Source of the DNA: JAMXLO01 sp963850535
GTDB lineage: Bacteria; Pseudomonadota; Alphaproteobacteria; Acetobacterales; Acetobacteraceae
Direction: 5' to 3'
Length of the DNA stretch: 64,000 nucleotides
NCBI GenBank assembly: GCA_963850535.1
Contig: CAWKMC010000024.1
Coordinates: forward strand, 62,001-126,000
Shown: piece by piece, positions 28,426 through 37,128 of the stretch
How positions within the stretch are numbered: position 1 is the stretch's first letter
How the letters are laid out: each line of letters starts with the position of its first letter
The notes under the pieces: generated by a model
Database searches by the model: none
What the model saw: the letters and a program-made list of their open reading frames with translations, nothing else
What the model was told of the DNA's origin: nothing
Translations under genes and position numbers: made by a program

Positions 28426-29561
28426 ATGACTGACGGCAGCGAATTCATCCAACGCGCGCGCTGACGCTGGCGCCGATGCTGGTTGAGGCCGGCGACGAGA
28501 TCGAACGCCGCCGCGAGTTGCCGGAGCACGTTGTCAAGGCGCTGATCGACAGCGGCTTCTTCCGGATGCTGCAGCCAAGTTTTCTCGGCGGCGCCGAGTT
28601 GCGGCCGGTGCTGTTCACGCAGGTGACCGAAGCGCTCGCCGAGGCCAACGCGTCGGTGGCGTGGTGCGTCGGCCAGAACAATGGCTGTTCCATGACCGCG
28701 GCTTATCTGGATCGCGAGGTGGCGTGTGAGATGTTCGGTCCGCCGACCGGCATCCTGGCCTGGGGGCCGCCTGGTGCGCCGTATGAGGCTCAGCCGGTGG
28801 ATGGTGGCTATCGCATCAGCGGCAAGTGGCGCTTCGCCAGCGGCTGCGCACACGCCCGGTGGCTGGGTGCGCATATGCCGGTGGCCGGCACCGGCAAGGT
28901 CCGTACGATGCTGTTCCCCAAGCCCAGCGTGCAGGTGAACGACATCTGGCACACGGTCGGTCTGCGCGGTACTGCCAGCAACGAATACGTCATCAAGGAC
29001 CTGTTCGTGCCGCAACGCTTCACTGCGTCGCGCGATAACCCTGAGGAGCGGCGCGAGGACGGGCTGCTGTATCGGTTCACCAGCAACCAATTGTATTCCT
29101 GCGGGTTCGCCGGCGTGGGGCTGGGCATCGCCCGCGGCACGATCAAGGACTTCCTCGACCTGCCGGCCAACAAGGTGTCGCGCGGCGCGTCGAAGCCGAT
29201 GCGCGAAAACAACGTGGTGCAATCCCAGCTTGCGCAATGCGAGGCACGCTGGCGATCGGCGCGTGCTTTCCTGCACACGACCTGGGAGACTGCCTGGGGG
29301 CATGTCGAGGCGACCGGACAGCAGACGGCCGAGGATCGTGCAATGATCCGGCTGGCCTCGACCTGGGCGATCCAGCAGTCGCGCGAGATCGTCAACACGC
29401 TGTATCATGCCGCCGGGTCGATGGCGGTGTTCGAGGAGCAGCCATTCGAACAGCGTCTGCGCGATATCCACACGGTGGCGCAGCAGTCGCAGGGGCGGCA
29501 GCTGCACTATGAGTCGGTCGGCCAAATCCTGTTCGGCATGGAGCCGGAAAACGTTTTCTGA
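28426..29561 (+). pseudogene. Acyl-CoA-dehydrogenase-fold flavin oxygenase, 5' end frameshifted
   Basis: The ATG at 28426 (MTDGSEFIQRAR) runs into a TGA at 28462 inside a CG-repeat tract. The protein continues two bases out of step as ALTLAPMLVEAGDEIERRRELP and then through about 360 intact residues. Removing one CG or adding one base in the repeat at about 28450-28461 restores a 378-residue protein. The body matches the HsaA / HpaB-like branch of the acyl-CoA dehydrogenase fold: FFRMLQPSFLGGAEL, ANASVAWCVGQNNG, YRISGKWRFASGCAHARW and LHYESVGQILFGM at the end. Such enzymes are FMNH2/FADH2-dependent monooxygenases needing a reductase partner. An internal ATG at 28476 could still yield a nearly complete protein. 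A VOC gene follows 14 bases later. Confidence 0.75.
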
Positions 29562-29575
29562 CGGAGGGAGATGCA

Positions 29576-29986
29576 ATGCCTGCAACGTCGCTCAACCACT
29601 ACACGATCCTGGCGAGGGATCTGGAGGCAACCAAGGATTTTTACACCGATATCGTCGGGCTGAAGGTCGGCGAGCGTCCGCCGCTGAATTTCCCGGGCTA
29701 CTGGCTGTATTGCGGCGACGTACCGACGGTGCACCTGATCGGGCATCGGCCCGAGATCGAGCAGATCCCCGACAGTTCACGCGATCCGGCAAAGACTGGC
29801 CGGTTGGACCACATCGCCTTCGCCTGCGCCGGGTTGAAGGATATGAAGGCCACGCTGGAGCGGAATAGTGTCAAATACGACGAACGTGTACTGCCGCGCT
29901 TGAACATGACGCAGCTGTTCTATTACGATCCGGACGGAATTGCGGTGGAGTGCAACTTCGACGCGGCGGAGACGCCGGCGCGCTGA
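29576..29986 (+). CDS. VOC-family protein (glyoxalase/dioxygenase fold)
   Basis: A 136-residue single-module vicinal-oxygen-chelate protein. It has LNHYTILARDLEATKDFYTDIVGLKVG with a His ligand near the N-terminus, PTVHLIGHRP, DHIAFACAGLKDMKATL with the second His, and QLFYYDPDGIAVECNF with the terminal Glu. The spacing His-His-Glu fits a metal site. GGAGGGAG precedes the ATG and only 14 bases separate it from the oxygenase gene, so the two are probably co-translated. It may isomerise or cleave the oxygenase product; the reaction is not known. Confidence 0.85.
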   Translation: MPATSLNHYTILARDLEATKDFYTDIVGLKVGERPPLNFPGYWLYCGDVPTVHLIGHRPEIEQIPDSSRDPAKTGRLDHIAFACAGLKDMKATLERNSVKYDERVLPRLNMTQLFYYDPDGIAVECNFDAAETPAR

Positions 29987-29990
29987 GCGG

Positions 29991-31655
29991 TCATAGAATT
30001 CCGGGTAGGTCCAGGCCGTTCTGACGCGCGCAATCGAGTGCGATATCGTAGCCGGCATCGGCGTGTCGCATCACGCCGGTGGCCGGATCATTCCATAGGA
30101 CGCGCCCAATGCGTCGTGCCGCGGCTTCGGTGCCATCGCACACGATAACCATGCCGGCGTGCTGCGAGTAACCAATCCCAACCCCGCCACCATGATGCAG
30201 CGAAACCCAGGTGGCGCCTGACGCACAGTTCAGCAGTGCGTTCAGCATCGGCCAGTCTGATACTGCATCCGAGCCGTCGCGCATCGCTTCGGTTTCGCGG
30301 TTGGGCGACGCGACGGAGCCGGCGTCGAGATGATCGCGACCGATGACAATCGGCGCCTTCAGTTCGCCGCTTGCGACCATGTCGTTGAAGGCCAGTCCCA
30401 GCCGGTGGCGATCACCCAGACCAACCCAGCAGATGCGCGCCGGCAACCCCTGAAAGTGTATGCGGGACCGCGCCAAGTCGAGCCACTGATGCAAATGGCT
30501 CTGACCGGGCAACAGCTGCTTCACCTTGGCATCGGTGCGGTAGATGTCTTCCGGGTCGCCTGAAAGTGCGGCCCATCGGAATGGGCCGATGCCGCGGCAG
30601 AACAGCGGTCGGATGTAGGCCGGCACGAAGCCGGGAAAGTCAAACGCCTCGGCGAGACCTGCGTCTTTGGCCACCTGGCGGATGTTGTTGCCGTAATCCA
30701 CCGTCGGCACACCCATCCGGTGGAAGGCGAGCATGGCGGCGACATGTTCGGCAATCGACGTGCGTGCAGCAGCGGCGACCTCAGCAGGTGCCGTTTCGCG
30801 GCGGCGTTCCCATTCGGCAACCGACCAGCGTTTCGGCAAATACCCGTTCGCCGGATCATGCGACGAAGTCTGGTCCGTCACCACATCGGGGCGCACGCCC
30901 CGACGCACCAGCTCCGGCAGGATGTCCGCTGCGTTGCCGAGTAGCGCGACCGAGATTGGCTTGCGTTCGCGACAGGAGCGTTCGATGACCGCCAGCGCTT
31001 CGTCCAAGTCGCTCGCCTGCATGTCTAAGTACCCGGTCTGCAAACGCATCTCGATCCGGCTGGGCTGGCATTCGATCGCCAGCAGCGACGCGCCCGCCAT
31101 CGTCGCAGCCAGGGGCTGCGCGCCACCCATGCCGCCGAGACCGGCGGTCAGAATCCAGCGCCCCGCGAGATTGCTGCCATAGTGCTGACGGCCAATTTCG
31201 ACGAAGGTCTCATACGTGCCCTGGATAATTCCCTGGCTGCCAATGTAGATCCACGAACCCGCGGTCATCTGGCCGAACATCATCAGACCCTTGCGGTCGA
31301 GTTCGTTGAAGTGGTCCCAGGTGGCCCAGTGCGGCACAAGGTTGGAGTTGGCGATCAGCACCCGCGGTGCGTCTTCATGCGTGCGGAACACGCCGACCGG
31401 CTTGCCGGACTGGATCAGCAGCGTCTGGTTCACTTCCAGCCGCCGCAGGGTAGTGACGATACGGTCGTAGCTGTCCCAGTCGCGCGCCGCACGGCCCATG
31501 CCACCATAGACGATAAGTTCACCAGGCCGTTCAGCCACCTCGGGATCGAGGTTGTTCATCAGCATGCGCATGGGCGCTTCGGTCAGCCACGACCTTGCGG
31601 TGAGATCCGTACCGCAGGGAGAGCGGATTGTCCTGACATTACTGATCTGCGGCAT
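29991..31655 (-). CDS. hutU: Urocanate hydratase
   Basis: A 554-residue urocanase, the second step of histidine degradation (urocanate + water to 4-imidazolone-5-propanoate), using NAD+ as electrophile. Seen: LIVYGGMGRAARDWDSYDRI, the NAD-binding region GRWILTAGLGGMGGAQPLAATMAGA, VTDQTSSHDPANGYLP, the active-site FCRGIGPFRWAALSGDPEDI with the conserved Cys, and SLHHGGGVGIGYSQHAGMV. The ATG at 31655 has GGAGG at suitable distance. It overlaps the end of hutH by 17 bases. No hutI, hutF, hutG or HutC regulator is visible nearby. Confidence 0.97.
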   Translation of the reverse strand: MPQISNVRTIRSPCGTDLTARSWLTEAPMRMLMNNLDPEVAERPGELIVYGGMGRAARDWDSYDRIVTTLRRLEVNQTLLIQSGKPVGVFRTHEDAPRVLIANSNLVPHWATWDHFNELDRKGLMMFGQMTAGSWIYIGSQGIIQGTYETFVEIGRQHYGSNLAGRWILTAGLGGMGGAQPLAATMAGASLLAIECQPSRIEMRLQTGYLDMQASDLDEALAVIERSCRERKPISVALLGNAADILPELVRRGVRPDVVTDQTSSHDPANGYLPKRWSVAEWERRRETAPAEVAAAARTSIAEHVAAMLAFHRMGVPTVDYGNNIRQVAKDAGLAEAFDFPGFVPAYIRPLFCRGIGPFRWAALSGDPEDIYRTDAKVKQLLPGQSHLHQWLDLARSRIHFQGLPARICWVGLGDRHRLGLAFNDMVASGELKAPIVIGRDHLDAGSVASPNRETEAMRDGSDAVSDWPMLNALLNCASGATWVSLHHGGGVGIGYSQHAGMVIVCDGTEAAARRIGRVLWNDPATGVMRHADAGYDIALDCARQNGLDLPGIL

Positions 31656-33182
31656 CGTGGCCTCCAATGCCCGGCAATGGCACGGTTGGACATAACCCCG
31701 ATCGCACCAGCGCTATTGCCTTGGCAATATCCGATGCCATCTCGCGGTCCCCATCCAGGTGCGGCACCTGCTCGCGTACCAGCTCGCGAACGCGTTCGAG
31801 CGGCGGGCTGGACGTGAGCGGCGCGAGGAAGTCGCAGCCCTGCGCCGCGGCCAGGAGCTCAATGCCAAGGATGGCCGCAACATTGTCGGCCATCGGCAGC
31901 AGCCGGCGTGCCGCATGGGCCGACATCGATACATGGTCCTCCTGATTGGCGGACGTCGGGATGGAATCGATGCTCGCCGGCATCGCGCGTTGGCGATTTT
32001 CCGCCACCAACGCTGCCGCCGTCACCTGCGGCACCATGAAGCCGGAATTCAATCCCGGCTTCGGCGTAAGGAATGCCGGCAGGCGCGACAGCGAAGGATC
32101 GATTAGCATCGCAATGCGTCGCTCAGCCAGCGCGCCGATCTCGCACAGGGCCAGCGCGATGATGTCGGCGGCAAAGGCGACCGGCTCGCCGTGGAAATTG
32201 CCGCCCGACAGCGCCTCCGGTGGGTCACCGCAGATCAGTGGGTTGTCGGATACGCCGTTGGCCTCGACCTCCAACGTTGCAGCAGTGTTGCGCAGAATGT
32301 CCAGTGCGGCGCCCATGACCTGCGGCTGACAACGCATACAGGTCCGGGTCCTGTACCCGATCATCGCCGGTAAGGTGCGAGGCACGAATAGCGCTGCCGG
32401 CGAGCAGGGCTCGCAACGCGTGGGCCGCATCGATCTGTCCGCGATGGCCTCGGAGAGCGTGGATGCGCGGATCGAACGGCGCATCCGAGCCCCGAGCCGC
32501 ATCGGTTGATAGGGCACCTGTGACCAGGCCGATCCGCAACAACGCCTCCGCTTCGAACAGTCCGGCGAGCGCATACGCGGTCGAGAACTGCGTACCATTC
32601 AGCAGCGCAAGGCCCTCTTTGGCGCCAAGTACCAATCGGCTGCAGGCCCGCCTGCGCGAATGCCGTTGCTGCAGGAATGTGGGCATCGCCGCACATGATC
32701 TCGCCGGCTCCGATCATCGCCGCGGCCATATGCGCAAGTGGCGCGAGATCGCCTGACGCACCAACCGAACCTTGCGTCGGGACCACCGGCAGCAGATCGC
32801 GCGAGATCATCTCAGGCAGCAACGTCACAGTTGCCGGCTTCACGCCGGAGGCACCTTGCGCCAGAGCTGACAGCTTCAAAGCCAGCATCAGCCGCACGAG
32901 ATGCGCCGGCATCGGCTCGCCCACTCCGGCCGAGTGCGACAGCACGATATTGCGTTGCAGTGTTGCTACTTCATGCGGTGCGATGCGAACGCTTGCCAGG
33001 CGACCGAAGCCGGTGTTGATCCCATAGATCGGCTCGCCGCGCGCCAGAATTGCCTCGACGGCATTGGCGCTGCGAGCGACAGCGTCGTGGCAGCCGGGAT
33101 CGAGCGTTACGCCGGCCCCACGATAGATCGCACGCCAGTCTGCAAGTGTGTTCTGTCCCGGACGGATGGCCACACTTGCCAT
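31639..33182 (-). pseudogene. hutH: Histidine ammonia-lyase, interrupted by two +1 frameshifts
   Basis: Three reading frames join into one protein of about 513 residues, the normal HutH length. Frame one runs from the ATG at 33182 (MASVAIRPGQNTLADWRAI) through GEPIYGINTGFG and the MIO cofactor motif GSVGASGDLAPLAHM to AGLQP at about 32637. Frame two continues LVLGAKEGLALLNGTQ to DRVQDP at about 32343. Frame three continues CMRCQPQVMGAALDIL to NQEDHVSM and the stop. Deleting one base at about 32636 and one at about 32342 restores the whole enzyme. The enzyme makes urocanate and ammonia from histidine. As given it could not be functional, yet hutU is intact, so sequence error is a serious alternative. 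Confidence 0.88.
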
Positions 33183-33189
33183 GGCGACC

Positions 33190-34893
33190 TCACGGCTCGA
33201 GCCGAACGTCCAGCAAAGCGAGCTGTCCGCTTTCAACCGCTGAGATGGCGCGGCGGATCGCCAGTTCAAGTTGCGCCGGGTCACTGACGCACTCTCCGTA
33301 TCCGCCGAACGCGGAAGCAAGCGCCGCATAATCTGGTGTCGGCTCGATCACTCGGCCGTACGGGTTATTATCGCGCAGCGCATAACCGGAGGGGAAATAC
33401 TTGTACAGGTTCCACTCCTGCGACACGTAGCCTTGGTTGTTGCATATGATTACCAGCACCGGCACGCGATATTGCTGCGCCAGTCCGAAGCAGGCGGGGA
33501 TTGGATTGTAATTGAATGCGCCGTCACCAATGACGCAGACCACGACGTCATTCGGCCGTCCGAGCTTTACGCCCAGGGCCGTGGGCAGGCCAGTGCCCAA
33601 TGCGCCCGCCCAGCCGCGGATGTGGCCGAAATCACGCTCGCGAAACAGGTGGCGGATCATCGCCGGCACTTGCGCGATGATCTCATCGACGATCACCGAG
33701 CGGTCGGGCAGCAGGTTGTACAAGCTGTCGAACAGGTGGACTGCGTGGATTCGCTCGCCGCCGCGCACCGTCTCGCGTTCCTTGGCGGCGGCTGCATTGT
33801 TTGCCGCGTTGTGGGTGTGCCAATGGTGAGTACGGCCCCCCACCTCGGGTGCGCGGGGTTCTGCCTCGAGCAAGGTTGCGAGCTGCCTCAGGTTGCTGCC
33901 GATGTCGCCGGCAATGCAGTAGTCGGTGCGGAAATTCCAGTAAGGGGCGCGTGGCCGCAGCGGGTCCTCCTCGATCTGGATGACCTTGCAGTTCTCCGGC
34001 AGGGGCGTTTCCTGTGGATGCCACGGACCGTGTGCACCCACGATCAGGATGCAGTCGGCCTCCTTCAGGTGCATCTCGATCGGATCTGTGGCGTAGAGCG
34101 GATGCGAACGCGGGAAATTCACGTAGAGCGGCATCCAGTATTCGAACACCGGTCCGCCGATGCACTCGGCGATGCTAACCAGTGCAGCCTGATCCTCTTT
34201 TGTCCGCGCGGCATGCTCGGTCACGATCAGCGGGGCGCGGCTTTGCTGCAGCAGAGTCGCGACCTCGCGCATGCTGTCGAGTGGCGCGACCACGGCTGGC
34301 GCCTTGGTTTTGTCGCCCTGCGGTGCGGCAATCTGCTTCATCAGGATGTCGAACGGTATGCCTACCAATGTCGGGCCGCGGGGCACGCTTTCGGCAAAAT
34401 ACCACGCGCGACGGACGTCGGCGGCAAGATCGGTGCCGGTCTTCACCTCCTTCGCCCATTTTGTCACGGTCTCGCTGTTGCGCACGGGTCCGGCAAGATC
34501 GACCAGAAGCGTCGGCCACTCCGGGCCAGGATCCAGTTCTGGAACCGCGCCATGGGTCAGCGTATCGGGCGAAACGATCACCATCGGGATGTGCTCATGG
34601 TAGGCCGAGCGCAGTGCCATCGCGCCATGTAGCACGCCAAGGCCGGTCGGTAGCAGCACCGCCTGGGTCCGACCGGTCGCCTTGTAATAGCCGGCGGCCA
34701 GGCCAACAGCGAGGATCTCGTGCCGGCAGTTGAGGTATCGTGGCGTCTCGACATTGCTTGTGGCCTTGCGCTTGGCCAGCGCCTCCCATAGCGGCGCCCA
34801 CGCTGCGATCGGTGAGCAAAATATGTAGTCGGCGCCTTGGGTCTGTAGCAACTCAAGCAGCGCCTCGGCGCCGTTCACCATTGTCTCTGTCAT
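33190..34893 (-). CDS. ThDP-dependent enzyme of unknown specificity
   Basis: A 567-residue member of the acetolactate synthase/benzoylformate decarboxylase superfamily, distinct from the one at 18788. The catalytic Glu is probably that in NCRHEILAVGLAAGYYKATGR (about residue 58). The middle domain has APLIVTEHAARTKEDQAALV. The C-terminal domain has GWAGALGTGLPTALGVKLG and the metal/diphosphate motif GDGAFNYNPIP to ICNNQGY. The ATG follows GGAGAG; a long in-frame extension upstream is antisense to the RutA-like gene and is not coding. It ends 7 bases before hutH, so it appears to lead a hut-containing operon, an unusual partnership. It may act on a 2-keto-acid downstream or upstream of urocanate (speculative). 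Confidence 0.83.
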   Translation of the reverse strand: MTETMVNGAEALLELLQTQGADYIFCSPIAAWAPLWEALAKRKATSNVETPRYLNCRHEILAVGLAAGYYKATGRTQAVLLPTGLGVLHGAMALRSAYHEHIPMVIVSPDTLTHGAVPELDPGPEWPTLLVDLAGPVRNSETVTKWAKEVKTGTDLAADVRRAWYFAESVPRGPTLVGIPFDILMKQIAAPQGDKTKAPAVVAPLDSMREVATLLQQSRAPLIVTEHAARTKEDQAALVSIAECIGGPVFEYWMPLYVNFPRSHPLYATDPIEMHLKEADCILIVGAHGPWHPQETPLPENCKVIQIEEDPLRPRAPYWNFRTDYCIAGDIGSNLRQLATLLEAEPRAPEVGGRTHHWHTHNAANNAAAAKERETVRGGERIHAVHLFDSLYNLLPDRSVIVDEIIAQVPAMIRHLFRERDFGHIRGWAGALGTGLPTALGVKLGRPNDVVVCVIGDGAFNYNPIPACFGLAQQYRVPVLVIICNNQGYVSQEWNLYKYFPSGYALRDNNPYGRVIEPTPDYAALASAFGGYGECVSDPAQLELAIRRAISAVESGQLALLDVRLEP

Positions 34894-34959
34894 TGCTCTC
34901 TCCACGTCGCCGACGGTACTTTGCCGACGATGCGAGCTTCGCGGCAAGGAGGGCCGCCC

Positions 34960-36045
34960 GTGGAACACCCGATGTTTGGCCCGAACAAGTTCAAATTGGG
35001 TGTGTTCTCCGCGAACGCCGATGGCGGCCTGACGCTCACACGCGTGCCCGAACGGTGGCCGGCGCGCTGGAACGAGATCGTCGAGGTGGCGCAGATGGCC
35101 GACAACGCCGGCATCGAGTTCTTCCTGCCGATCGCGCGCTGGAAGGGATTCGGGGGCGAGGTGAACAGCCGGGAATGGAGTTTCGAGACGCTGACCTTTT
35201 CTGCCGCACTTGCTGGGGTCACGCAGCGGATCGCATTGTTCTCGACAGTGCACGTACCGATGGTGCATCCGGTGTTTGCCGCCAAGGCCCTGGCGACGGT
35301 GGATCATGCATCCGGCGGCAGGGCCGGGCTCAATATCGTCTGCGGGTGGAGCCCACAGGAGTTTGCGCTGTTCGGCCTGACCATGATTGAGGACCGCTAT
35401 GCGCAGGGCCTGGAGTGGGCGGAAATCGTCCAGCGCATCTACGCCGGCGGGCCGCCGTTTGATTATCAAGGACGCTTCTATCAACTCAACGGTGTGTCGG
35501 GGCTGCCGATGCCGCTGCAGCGACCGCGGCCGGTGACGCTCAATGCCGCATTCTCGGCAGCGGGACGCAACTTTGCCGCGAAGACAGCCGATTTCCTGTT
35601 CACAACGTTCGTCGCTATCGAGGATGGCAGGCCGCACATTGATGATATGGCAGCGCGAGCGCGTTCGGTCGGTCGCGCGGTTGGTGTCTATACGACCTGC
35701 CATGTGGTGTGCCGGCCAACGCAGACCGAGGCTGAAGACTATTACGAACACTACGCGGTGCGAATGGAAGATACGACGAGTGTGGACTTCTACATGGGCT
35801 CCAAGGAGAAGTTCTCGTCGTCGCATGATCCCGAGGCATATCGCCTGCATCGCAAGCGATTCGTGGGCGGCGCCGGAACCTATCCGCTTATCGGAACCCC
35901 GCGCAAAATTGCCGAGGAAATGCTGCGGATGAGCCAGACCGGATTTGCCGGCACCACAGTTTCGTTCGTAAACTTCAAGACCGAGCTGCCCTATTTCATC
36001 GATGCGGTTATGCCACTGTTGCGCGAGGCGGGGCTTCGGATGTGA
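34960..36045 (+). CDS. LLM-class flavin-dependent monooxygenase, RutA-like
   Basis: A 361-residue luciferase-fold protein. FKLGVFSANADGG, IEFFLPIARWKGFGGEV, LAGVTQRIALFSTVH, ALATVDHASGGRAGLNIVCGW and the C-terminal IGTPRKIAEEM follow the RutA / pyrimidine monooxygenase branch closely. The RGFGG-like and GR-x-G-x-N-x-V-x-GW blocks are shared with RutA, which opens uracil by a flavin-oxygen attack on an amide bond. A GTG at 34960 with AAGGAGG upstream is preferred to earlier codons. It leads a plus-strand group with creatininase and hydantoinase genes. It should need reduced FMN from a reductase not present here. Substrate is inferred to be a cyclic amide or imide. Confidence 0.83.
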   Translation: MEHPMFGPNKFKLGVFSANADGGLTLTRVPERWPARWNEIVEVAQMADNAGIEFFLPIARWKGFGGEVNSREWSFETLTFSAALAGVTQRIALFSTVHVPMVHPVFAAKALATVDHASGGRAGLNIVCGWSPQEFALFGLTMIEDRYAQGLEWAEIVQRIYAGGPPFDYQGRFYQLNGVSGLPMPLQRPRPVTLNAAFSAAGRNFAAKTADFLFTTFVAIEDGRPHIDDMAARARSVGRAVGVYTTCHVVCRPTQTEAEDYYEHYAVRMEDTTSVDFYMGSKEKFSSSHDPEAYRLHRKRFVGGAGTYPLIGTPRKIAEEMLRMSQTGFAGTTVSFVNFKTELPYFIDAVMPLLREAGLRM

Positions 36046-36048
36046 GAC

Positions 36049-36261
36049 TCAGAGTCTCGTGAGCCGTTTCAGGCAAGCGGGGCAGGTGACACGTCCCGCC
36101 GGCGGTTCGGCCCAACCTGAACGGGTGCCAGGCTCATCGGAGCAAAGTGCGATTCGACAATTCGGCGTCACTGCGTGATAGACAGGCTCCAACCCTATCC
36201 GCAATGGGCCGTTCTTTCGAAGAGCAACGAAGAGCCGGCCACTGCGTTCGATTGTATCCAT
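36049..36261 (-). CDS. Small Cys-containing protein, possible zinc ribbon
   Basis: A 70-residue protein, MDTIERSGRLFVAL..., containing YHAVTPNCRIALCSDEPG and a C-terminal VTCPACLKRL. The four Cys (two C-x4/5-C or CxxC pairs) plus a His suggest a small metal-binding module. The phrase SGWAEPPAGRVTCPACLKRL is a recurring pattern in short uncharacterised bacterial proteins. It converges on the RutA-like gene with three bases between stops. Too short for a functional claim. Confidence 0.6.
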   Translation of the reverse strand: MDTIERSGRLFVALRKNGPLRIGLEPVYHAVTPNCRIALCSDEPGTRSGWAEPPAGRVTCPACLKRLTRL

Positions 36262-36381
36262 ACATGACAGATTTATTGCTTTGCATGTCATGTCAATATG
36301 GACTCTGATTCGAATCACATGCGCCAGGTTGTGGATCGTGCTGAAGCGCTGCAAGATATGTCGCCCTGCAGGAGAGGACCC

Positions 36382-37128
36382 ATGCAACTCGCGTTGTCCA
36401 CTTGGCACGAGGTGGAGGAATATCTGCGTTCTTCGCGCGGCATCATCATCCCAATCGGCTCGACCGAGCAGCACGGGCCAAATGGGCTGATCGGCACCGA
36501 TCACCTCGATGCGGAGTTTGTTGCCAAAGGCGTGGGCGATGCGATCGGTTGCCTGGTGGCGCCAACACTGACCATCGGCATGTCGCAGCACCATCTGGGT
36601 TTCGCCGGGTCAGTCACGCTGCGTCCATCGACGCTGATCGCGTTGGTGTGTGACGTCGTCATCTCATTGATAAAGCACGGCTTTGAGCGATTCCTGTTCA
36701 TCAACGGTCATGGCGGCAACGTCGCCACGGTGACGGCCGCCTTCGACGAGATCTACGCCACAACGTCGATGCGCGGGCTCGGCGAATCGTCCCCAGCGCG
36801 CTGCAAGATGGTATTCTGGTCGCAGGGCCCACGTGCAACGGCGCTCGCCAAGGAGCTGTATGGAGACTCGAACGGGAGCCACGCGACGGCGGCCGAGGTG
36901 TCGTTGTCGCAGCACTACCACCCTGAGGCGATCAAGTACGCGCAGATGTCGCCGAAGGTTGCGCCGAAGAGCACCGGATTTTTCGACTGTGCCGATTATC
37001 GCAAGCGATTCCCCGATGGCCGCATCGGCTCGGATCCCTCCCTCTCCACGCCGGAGCACGGCGCGCAGCTGTATCAGGCATCGGTCACCGATATGGTTGA
37101 GGTGTATCAGACCTTCGTCGCCGATTGA
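36382..37128 (+). CDS. Creatininase-family amidohydrolase
   Basis: A 248-residue protein of the creatinine amidohydrolase fold. Metal and active-site motifs are IIPIGSTEQHGPNGLIGTDHLDAEFV (Glu, His, Asp ligands), ISLIKHGFERFLFINGHGGN and GSHATAAEVSLSQHY with the final Glu ligand. ATG follows AGGAGAGG. Family members open cyclic amides (creatinine), act on related hydantoin-like rings, or cleave peptides such as mycofactocin. Its stop overlaps the hyuB start by one base and it follows a RutA-like oxygenase, so hydrolysis of a ring-derived amide or carbamoyl group is a sensible guess (inference). Confidence 0.87.
   Translation: MQLALSTWHEVEEYLRSSRGIIIPIGSTEQHGPNGLIGTDHLDAEFVAKGVGDAIGCLVAPTLTIGMSQHHLGFAGSVTLRPSTLIALVCDVVISLIKHGFERFLFINGHGGNVATVTAAFDEIYATTSMRGLGESSPARCKMVFWSQGPRATALAKELYGDSNGSHATAAEVSLSQHYHPEAIKYAQMSPKVAPKSTGFFDCADYRKRFPDGRIGSDPSLSTPEHGAQLYQASVTDMVEVYQTFVAD

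Noticed and set aside
33271..34632. 453-codon plus-strand frame opposite the ThDP gene
   Set aside because: Composition (His/Arg/Val-rich, no motifs) is that of an antisense shadow.
34894..35850. In-frame upstream extension of the ThDP gene on the minus strand
   Set aside because: It is antisense to the RutA-like gene, which has strong family motifs; the ATG at 34893 has a good ribosome site and the family N-terminus.
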